From: Bacillus sp. ISL-41
GTDB taxonomy: Bacteria; Bacillota; Bacilli; Bacillales; Cytobacillaceae
Direction of reading: 5' to 3'
Length of the DNA: 64,000 nucleotides
NCBI RefSeq assembly: GCF_018613235.1
Contig: NZ_JAGGQP010000003.1
Coordinates: 186,001-250,000 of the forward strand
Shown here: piece by piece, positions 58,294 through 64,000 of the stretch
How the letters are laid out: every line of letters begins with the position of its first letter
Numbering within the stretch: position 1 is the first letter of the stretch
The notes under the pieces: generated by a model
Database searches by the model: none
Told to the model about the DNA's origin: nothing
The model's input: only the letters and a program-made list of their open reading frames with translations
Translations under genes and position numbers: made by a program

Positions 58294-59475
58294 TCAATCT
58301 TCCGGATCGCTGTCAAGCAAGTCCCACGGCGTTATCACTCCAATTGGCTTACCGTGGCGGTCTCCCGTTTCCGTAATGATGACTGCCTGCAGTTTCTTGC
58401 CTCTTGTATGGTATCGCTCGAATAATTCTTCAATATGATAAAGTGATGCAGCCTCATCCACAAAGGTCACAAAGTAATTTTTCCCCTTCGTCAAAAGCTC
58501 TTTTACACGGACGTCCTCGAAATGGACCACACTGTCGGAAAAATGCTTCGCCAGCCACTGGATGATTTCCGTTGAAGTCAGCAAGGCAACATACTTATCA
58601 TCCTTGTCGTAGACAGGGAATCGTGTAAAATCAAACTTATTGATCACCTTTAGAACATCTTTAAGATAGGCATCCTCGTAATAGTAAAACACCGGGCTGG
58701 TCGCGATTGATAGTGCCGTCTGCGGCTTCTCAAACTCCCTTGCGATCTCCTCAATCCGTTCGACCACCTCGATATGCGGCTCGGCAATATAATAATCTGC
58801 GTTCACCCGCTCATGGACAATCGCATTGCGAAGCTTCGCAAACTGATGCAGCTCACTTTTATATTTACGAACCAATGAATGATTTTTATACCCAGAGTAC
58901 AGCAGTTCCACGAACGCATCGCTGTCCGTTCCCTTTACCATTTCTTTCAGCGCTTTGTGAATCCTGTTAAAGGCCGTCTCGAACTTGCCGGATTGCTCTT
59001 TATGCTTTACTTCTTGATCTTCTGAAGTTTTCGCTCCTGAATCAGGATTTTTGTTTGATGAATTCTTGCCGCCTTCATTCCCACCCTTATTCCCATTGCC
59101 GTTTATCGATTGATTTGAGGCTAGTTTACCATTTTCTTTACCATTCTTGGATTGATTGGAAGATGCCTTTCCATTGCCATTGCCGGCCTGTTGGGTGGAA
59201 GACCTGCTTTTATCGTTTTTTGAATGATTTGAAGAAGAGTTGCCCTTTTCTTTTTTTGATTGATGTGATGGCTTCCCATTTTCGCTTCCTTTATTGCCAT
59301 CATGCTTTTGATTCCTTTCATCAGCCCGCTTCAGTCTGTTTTCCTCATTCTCCTGCGGCTTAGGGTTAGTTCTCATATATGACTTTCTCTTATTTTTACC
59401 AGTCTGATGATTCTTCTTATTTTTTGAATCTGACTGATTATTTGATTTATGTTTAGCTTGAGTATTGTTAGCCAA
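58294..59475 (-). CDS. CBS-domain protein with disordered N-terminus and HEPN-like middle
   Basis: 393 residues from TTG 59475 (GGAGGGG 6 nt upstream). Residues 1-160 are a low-complexity Asn/Lys/Ser/Gly-rich tract (GNGNGKASSNQSKNGKENGK), probably disordered. Residues 165-240 are helical and contain LRNAIVHERV; R-x4-H is the HEPN nuclease motif. Residues 245-390 carry two CBS domains (YLKDVLKVINKFDFTRFPVYDKDDKYVALLTS...VITETGDRHGKPIGVITPWDLL), which bind adenosyl ligands. A HEPN-CBS combination suggests nucleotide-controlled RNA cleavage; this is inference. Confidence 0.78.
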   Translation of the reverse strand: MANNTQAKHKSNNQSDSKNKKNHQTGKNKRKSYMRTNPKPQENEENRLKRADERNQKHDGNKGSENGKPSHQSKKEKGNSSSNHSKNDKSRSSTQQAGNGNGKASSNQSKNGKENGKLASNQSINGNGNKGGNEGGKNSSNKNPDSGAKTSEDQEVKHKEQSGKFETAFNRIHKALKEMVKGTDSDAFVELLYSGYKNHSLVRKYKSELHQFAKLRNAIVHERVNADYYIAEPHIEVVERIEEIAREFEKPQTALSIATSPVFYYYEDAYLKDVLKVINKFDFTRFPVYDKDDKYVALLTSTEIIQWLAKHFSDSVVHFEDVRVKELLTKGKNYFVTFVDEAASLYHIEELFERYHTRGKKLQAVIITETGDRHGKPIGVITPWDLLDSDPED

Positions 59476-59635
59476 AAAAAGCCCCTCCGTAATTTCAAAT
59501 AACTTCCCCCTTCTCATTACCCCATTTACCGGTTTTACTAATCATGGATATATAATGAAAAAATACCAGCTAGCTTTAATGTTTGATACAATAAGTATAG
59601 TACATACATTACTTATTAATAGTAGAGTTTTTATA

Positions 59636-59824
59636 GAGTCTCTTTTCGTAAACTTTGTTGCTTTCATAGTCAAACGTAAAAATCAGGTTATGAATTTTTA
59701 CGTTTTCTTATGCATTTCAGTTAAGGATCTGCTAGAAAAGGGCCCCTTGAAGCTAGCCAAAATGCGGTTGATAGATTAATAACGAAAATTAACAATCAAT
59801 GCGAAAACATTCTTAATAGAAAAG
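59636..59824. mobile_element. MITE-like element, family B copy 4
   Basis: GTCTCTTTTCGTAAACTTTGTTGCT at 59638 (20-nt core shared with 33656), an internal ACGTAAAAAT/ATTTTTACGT hairpin (59674-59703), GAAAAGGGCCCC near 59735, and AATGCGAAAACA before the yitT-like start, colinear with copy 1. The 320 bp between 59475 and 59838 hold nothing else. Confidence 0.7.
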
Positions 59825-59837
59825 GGTTTGATCTTTA

Positions 59838-60704
59838 GTGGCAACAACGAAGAAAAAAAGAATAATCAAAGAGGTCACACAGCTTGTGACGATCACAATC
59901 GGCGCGGTTATCGCGGCATTCGGGCTCGATCTGTTCCTGGTTCCTAACGCGATCCTTGACGGAGGGGTCATCGGGCTGTCAATCATCGCAGCGGAACTGA
60001 CGAACATCTCAATGAGTATATTCCTGTTAGTGTTTAACCTTCCTTTCCTATATATCGGATATCGGAGAATGGGATTGAAATTTACGCTCCGCACCTTATA
60101 TGGAGTCATTATTTTATCCGGCGCGACTGCTTATTTACACCATTTTGAACCTGTGACGGATGATTTATTTTTAGCAACGATCATCGGAGCGGTAATCCTT
60201 GGCACAGGGGTTGGTCTGGTCATCCGGGCAGGCGGCGCACTGGATGGAACCGAAATCATCGCCATCCTTGTCAGCAAAAAGCGCACCGTCTCTGTCGGTC
60301 AGATTGTCATGGTCATGAACTTATTCATCTTCATTTTAGCCGCCCTGCTCGTGTTCAGCTGGGAAACGGCCATGTACTCCATCATCACCTATTTCATTGC
60401 CTTCAAGATGATCGACGTCGTCGTCGAAGGGATGGAGGAGCTAAAATCCGTCACAATCATTTCCGATGTTCCTGAAGAAATCGCCGAAGCATTGCTAAAA
60501 CAATTAGGCCGGGGCATGACCTACATCCAGGGTCAGGGTGTTTTTTCAAGTGAACCAAAGAAAATCATCTACACCATCGTCAGCCGGATCGAATTGTCCA
60601 CACTGCGCTCAGTTGTCAACGAAATCGATCCAAATGCGCTTGTCGCCATTGAAAATGTCGCCGACGTTTCAGGAAGCAACTTTGATAGGAGCAGCGGACA
60701 TTAA
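59838..60704 (+). CDS. YitT family membrane protein (DUF2179)
   Basis: 288 residues from GTG 59838. Five to six membrane helices (LVTITIGAVIAAFGLDLFLVPNAILDGGVIGLSIIAAELT is the YitT head) and a C-terminal cytoplasmic DUF2179 domain (LKSVTIISDVPEEIAEALLKQLGRGMTYIQGQGVFSSEPKKIIYTIVSRIELSTLRSVVNEIDPNALVAIENVADVSG). The ribosome site (AAGGG, distant) is weak. Substrate and role unknown. Its leader is a MITE-like element. Confidence 0.93.
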   Translation: MATTKKKRIIKEVTQLVTITIGAVIAAFGLDLFLVPNAILDGGVIGLSIIAAELTNISMSIFLLVFNLPFLYIGYRRMGLKFTLRTLYGVIILSGATAYLHHFEPVTDDLFLATIIGAVILGTGVGLVIRAGGALDGTEIIAILVSKKRTVSVGQIVMVMNLFIFILAALLVFSWETAMYSIITYFIAFKMIDVVVEGMEELKSVTIISDVPEEIAEALLKQLGRGMTYIQGQGVFSSEPKKIIYTIVSRIELSTLRSVVNEIDPNALVAIENVADVSGSNFDRSSGH

Positions 60705-60743
60705 TAAGGCGGCATCAGCCTTGTGAATGAGGACAATTTTTAA

Positions 60744-60776
60744 AAAGTGCCCTGGCGAAGAATCGCCGGGGCACTT
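60744..60776. terminator. Terminator after yitT-like gene
   Basis: AAAGTGCCC-TGGCGA-agaa-TCGCC-GGGGCACTTT. Confidence 0.88.
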
Positions 60777-60781
60777 TGCTG

Positions 60782-60916
60782 TCAATCAATCGGATTGTTG
60801 AATTTCTTTTCTTTCTGGCCTGTTGTGAATTCGACTAGTTCTTCGGGTGTGTTGTTGCCCTTCTTCTTGTTGTTGTTGCGCTGGGCGTTTCCGTTGCCAA
60901 GCTTTTGTCTACCCAT
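60782..60916 (-). CDS. Small basic Asn/Lys-rich protein (44 residues)
   Basis: ATG 60916 preceded by AAAAGGAGCGAGG. The peptide starts MGRQKLGNGNAQRNNNKKKG and ends EKKFNNPID, like small spore or DNA-associated basic proteins, though no family is claimed. It lies 24 nt downstream of the amidase gene's end region, possibly its own transcript. Too short for most gene callers. Confidence 0.72.
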   Translation of the reverse strand: MGRQKLGNGNAQRNNNKKKGNNTPEELVEFTTGQKEKKFNNPID

Positions 60917-60940
60917 TCTACCTCGCTCCTTTTGATGGAT

Positions 60941-62437
60941 TCATGAAGTAGTATGGATTTTTTCTCCGGCGTTTATTCTAAGTTCAGGCGCCTGGCGCAC
61001 CTTAGTTGCCTGCTCGTATGCATAGGCAAGCCTGATCAGCAATGGTTCGCTGAAGGCAGTACCCGAGAAGGTGATGCCGACTGGCTCTCCATCTTCAGTA
61101 AAAGCAGTCGGGACCGTAACGGATGGGTACCCTGCTTTTGAGCCGATTGTTGAGCCATCCATCGGGAACAGCACCGCATCCGCTCCATATTCTTTCAATG
61201 CATAGTCAATTCCCTGCTCCCTTGCCATATAAAGATTGTATTCGAGCTCTTCGAGGTACTCAGCCTCGGTCAGTGTCCCGCTTGTCGCATCCGATTCGAG
61301 CAGCACTTCCTGCCCGTATTTCAGCATTTTCTCGCCATGCTCATAATTGAAAGCAATCACGTCAGCAAGCGTCCTGACTGGAACATTCGGTGCCAGACCG
61401 TTCAGATAAGCATTCAAATCCGCTTTGAATTCATAGCTCAAAACTTTGTACCCCCAGGTTGCTTTCGCCGCCGGGATTTCTGCTTCAACGATCTCTGCGC
61501 CAAGCTCTTCCAGTTTTTCAACCGCTTTTTGAAAAATATGCTCCTGCTCCTGGGTCCACTTGCCAATATACTCTTCCCTGACAACAGCGATTTTGGCTCC
61601 TTTTAATGCATGTTCATCGAAAAGAGAGCCGTGACTGAATTCCGGAAAGCTGACCATCGTTGCCGGGTCTTGCGGATCCTGGCCGACAATCGCTTCCAAA
61701 AGGTAAACCGCGTCTTTTACAGTTCTCGCCATCGGGCCAGCTGTATCCTGAGTGTGGGCAATCGGGATGATGCCGCTGCGGCTGACAAGTCCGACTGTCG
61801 GCTTGATGCCCACCAATGAATTTTTGGAAGAAGGATTTAAAATCGAGCCATCTGTTTCTGTTCCAACCGCAACCGCAGCCAAATTAGCGGCAATTGCGGC
61901 GCCGGAACCAGCACTCGAGCCGCCGACATCAAACTTCCCTGGACCGTACGGATTCAGCACCTGGCCACCGCGGGAGCTGTATCCGCTCTTCATGCCATTC
62001 GCCATGAAGTTTGCCCACTCTGTCATATTTGTCTTGCCAAGAATGACGGCGCCTGCTTCCCTTAGCTTTGCAGCGACAAGGGAATCTTTCTGCGCAAAGG
62101 AGTCCTTTAATGCCAGCGATCCAGCACTAGTATGCATTTTATCGTTTGTATCAATATTATCTTTTACAAGGATCGGAATACCGTGCAAAGGGCCTCTGGG
62201 ACCTTTCTGTTTTCGTTCAGCATCCAGTGAAGCCGCAATCTGTAATGCATCCGGATTCACCTCAAGCACTGATTTGGTTGTTTCATCAAAAGCCGCGATT
62301 CGGGCCTGATACATCAGAACAAGATCATGGGAAGACAGCTCGCCCTTCTCCATTTTCTCCTGCATCTCATCAATCGTCGCTTCCGGCAGCCACTCTGCCA
62401 TCAATGTATTCAAATGTGGACTTTTCACGTTCAACAT
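60941..62437 (-). CDS. Amidase (amidase signature family)
   Basis: 498 residues. Catalytic Ser-cisSer-Lys triad segments: lysine in ILVKDNIDT, serines in GGSSAGSGAAIAANLAAVAVGTETDGSI, and the flanking GLVGIKPT-like NSLVGIKPTVG. No signal peptide, so a cytoplasmic amidase acting on an unknown amide. The start is uncertain: ATG 62437 stands very near AAAGGA, and GTG 62428 is better spaced. Confidence 0.92.
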   Translation of the reverse strand: MLNVKSPHLNTLMAEWLPEATIDEMQEKMEKGELSSHDLVLMYQARIAAFDETTKSVLEVNPDALQIAASLDAERKQKGPRGPLHGIPILVKDNIDTNDKMHTSAGSLALKDSFAQKDSLVAAKLREAGAVILGKTNMTEWANFMANGMKSGYSSRGGQVLNPYGPGKFDVGGSSAGSGAAIAANLAAVAVGTETDGSILNPSSKNSLVGIKPTVGLVSRSGIIPIAHTQDTAGPMARTVKDAVYLLEAIVGQDPQDPATMVSFPEFSHGSLFDEHALKGAKIAVVREEYIGKWTQEQEHIFQKAVEKLEELGAEIVEAEIPAAKATWGYKVLSYEFKADLNAYLNGLAPNVPVRTLADVIAFNYEHGEKMLKYGQEVLLESDATSGTLTEAEYLEELEYNLYMAREQGIDYALKEYGADAVLFPMDGSTIGSKAGYPSVTVPTAFTEDGEPVGITFSGTAFSEPLLIRLAYAYEQATKVRQAPELRINAGEKIHTTS

Positions 62438-62556
62438 TTCCTTTCAAAAAGGCTATGTGAATTCGGCTGGTGATTACAGCCGCTTTTTCATAGCCTTCAA
62501 AAATAATCTACGGAATATATATTCTGACTCTTTTTCAAAAAAACCTTTGTTTGCAG

Positions 62557-62590
62557 TAAAAAAGCTATAGAAGTAGATCCTATAGCTTCG
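62557..62590 (-). terminator. Terminator after helicase gene
   Basis: AAGCTATAG/CTATAGCTT stem with T run on minus strand. Confidence 0.85.
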
Positions 62591-62597
62591 TAACTCA

Positions 62598-63740
62598 TTA
62601 TTCTGGGTCGACAATTTTACCGCCGTAAAATTCTTTTTGCACCGGCGTAATATTAAGTGCCTTGCAGAACCTTTTCAAATCGCGTTCTTCACGTTCATTA
62701 ACGATCGAGATTACGGTTCCCTCCGCGCCAAATCGGCCTGTGCGTCCGGAGCGGTGGATGTATTGGTCCTGCTCTCTCGGGAAATCATAGTGGACAACGT
62801 GAGTGACACCTTTAATATCCAAACCACGCGCTGCAACTTCGGTGACTAGCAGCATTTCTCTGTTGCCGTCCCGGAACTTATTCAAATAACGCTGACGGTC
62901 CTGCTTGTCCAAATCACTGTGCAGCTGGCCGACATGAATGTCCTTAAACTTCAGTTTTTCAGCAGCGATAGTCAGGTTCGCGATGTCCTTGATGAAAACA
63001 AGTGACTTCGTTCCATCCAGGCGAGCAATCTTCTCAAGGACTTTGATCTTGTCACGCTGCTCGCTGAGAAAATAAATATGCTCAACTTTGGCAGCATCGA
63101 TCGTTTCGTCCTTTTTGACATTGATGATCTCTGGATCCTTCGCCAATCTCTTGATTGATTTTTCGACAGTCTCTGGAAGAGTGGCTGAAAATAGCAGAAG
63201 CTGTCTTTGATCAGCAAGTGTCGACTTGACAATGCTTTTTACCGTTTCATTATGCTCGGGGGTCAGAAGCTGATCGCCTTCATCTAGGACGACTGTATGG
63301 ACTTTATGCATTTTCAGTTTCTTCTGTTTGATCAGTTCATTCGTCCGCCCTGGAGTTCCGACGATGATGTGCGGGCTCTTTTTCAGCTTGTCAATCTGGC
63401 GCTTCAGGTTCGCACCGCCGATCAAGCTTGCCGATTTGATTCCGCTGCCTTCGCCCCATTTCTGGATTTCGGACAGGATCTGCATAACAAGCTCCTGCGA
63501 CGAAGCAAGGATGACTGCCTGTGTATTCTGCATTTTAGGATCGATTTTATTTAAAACAGGAAGCAGGTACGCCAAAGTTTTACCAGTACCAGTCGGTGAC
63601 TCTCCGACAACATCTTTTCCTTCTATTATTAGCGGAATTGCTGTCGTCTGGACAGAAGTCATCGTCTCGAATCCGGCCTTCTCCCAGGCCTGCTGCAGGA
63701 ACGGTTGTAGTTGTGCGATAATTTGTTGAGTTTCTGACAT
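62598..63740 (-). CDS. DEAD-box-type RNA helicase (DEGD variant, YfmL-like)
   Basis: 380 residues. Q-motif (FETMTSVQTTAIP), motif I (SPTGTGKT), Ia, motif II as VLDEGDQLL instead of DEAD, motif III SAT, IV-VI (VTEVAARGLDIKGVTHVVHYD, HRSGRTGR) intact. Length and the DEGD variant agree with B. subtilis YfmL, which helps 50S ribosome assembly in the cold. GAAGGAGA before ATG. Single gene. Confidence 0.92.
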   Translation of the reverse strand: MSETQQIIAQLQPFLQQAWEKAGFETMTSVQTTAIPLIIEGKDVVGESPTGTGKTLAYLLPVLNKIDPKMQNTQAVILASSQELVMQILSEIQKWGEGSGIKSASLIGGANLKRQIDKLKKSPHIIVGTPGRTNELIKQKKLKMHKVHTVVLDEGDQLLTPEHNETVKSIVKSTLADQRQLLLFSATLPETVEKSIKRLAKDPEIINVKKDETIDAAKVEHIYFLSEQRDKIKVLEKIARLDGTKSLVFIKDIANLTIAAEKLKFKDIHVGQLHSDLDKQDRQRYLNKFRDGNREMLLVTEVAARGLDIKGVTHVVHYDFPREQDQYIHRSGRTGRFGAEGTVISIVNEREERDLKRFCKALNITPVQKEFYGGKIVDPE

Positions 63741-63845
63741 GATTTTCTCCTTCAGTTAAACATTCTAGTATTGATACTAGCTAAAACACGATTATAAGTC
63801 CAGTATTCCCCTAAAAATTGGCGTTTTGCACTTTTTATTATAGAT

Positions 63846-63972
63846 TGTTTTTTGCCTGATTGCGTTTTATTCGCGATTTCACAACTTTATTGGCGAAAAT
63901 TTTTATTATATTGGCGAAATTCCTATTTTATTGGCGAGTTGGAAATTCTGAGCGATTTTTTCCAATTCATAA
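63846..63972. repeat. 20-nt phased TTGGCGA array plus hairpin
   Basis: TTATTGGCGA words recur in 20-nt steps around 63891, 63911 and 63931, with degenerate units (TTCGCGA, TTGCG) before them. The array ends in GAGTTGGAAATTC...TTTTTTCCAATTC (63936-63968), the same hairpin type as at 2313, 10128 and 48041. Confidence 0.88.
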
Positions 63973-64000
63973 AAAGACATCGAGCGTGTGCTGTCTCCGA

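Noticed and set aside
62449-62497. Inverted repeat AAGGCTATG...CATAGCCTT upstream of the amidase gene as a riboswitch
   Set aside because: No conserved aptamer sequence is seen; it is only a simple long-range inverted repeat.

Overview
The window reads as chromosome of a motile, endospore-forming, facultatively anaerobic Bacillaceae (a Mesobacillus/Bacillus-type genome). The grounds are Bacillus-style ribosome binding sites, sinR/sinI regulators, a complete liaIH-liaFSR cell-envelope stress cluster, a SpoVB/YkvU-type flippase, an S-box leader, sigma-B, sigma-D and sigma-54 promoters, and respiratory genes (nos accessory genes, cydAB, a TatA-linked iron-sulfur oxidoreductase subunit). No rRNA, tRNA, CRISPR array, prophage or transposase gene was seen.

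Layout. 1-7 kb: a cut-off iron-sulfur subunit and tatA behind a consensus sigma-54 promoter, then a NERD protein, then a sensor operon (binding protein, histidine kinase, NtrC-type activator) that probably drives that promoter. 7-12 kb: gnd with an RpiR regulator, a methionine aminopeptidase, a PfpI protein, a ComFB-family protein and a TreR-like repressor. 12-14.2 kb: two SinR-type repressors around a SinI-like antirepressor that sits behind a c-di-GMP-I riboswitch. 14.4-18.9 kb: two NosL lipoproteins and nosDLYF without nosZ. 19-29 kb: MFS carrier, motAB, a chemoreceptor with a sigma-D promoter, a sodium/solute symporter and cydAB with an FNR box. 29-38 kb: a peroxiredoxin whose catalytic cysteine codon is UGA followed by a SECIS-like hairpin (probable selenoprotein), a Nudix-GNAT fusion, topB, an MFS carrier, ampS and acyP. 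38-46 kb: a DUF6230/DUF6114 surface operon with a divergent LuxR regulator, mscL, two tandem 34-codon micro-ORFs, CorA, TrkA-C and DUF1284 proteins. 46-51 kb: flippase and an ABC-F protein behind a leader peptide and attenuator. 51-56 kb: lia cluster and a LysM-CAP protein. 56-64 kb: a sigma-B stress protein, an S-box trans-sulfuration enzyme, a HEPN-like/CBS protein, YitT, amidase and a DEAD-box-type helicase.

Two layers of non-coding structure overlie this. Many gene junctions carry phased tandem arrays: a 20-nt repeat built on TATAGCGA or a relative (often closed by a GGAAATTCC hairpin), or a 52-nt repeat. Four junctions carry a MITE-like element with GGCTCTTTTC ends and an internal hairpin, and another holds a 185-bp element with TTAACAGAGCCT ends.

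The points most worth following are the UGA-containing peroxiredoxin, the c-di-GMP riboswitch on sinI, the phased intergenic arrays, the tandem micro-ORFs, and the sigma-54 promoter with its matching activator. All functional names come from reading the sequence and remembering the families; no database search was run.
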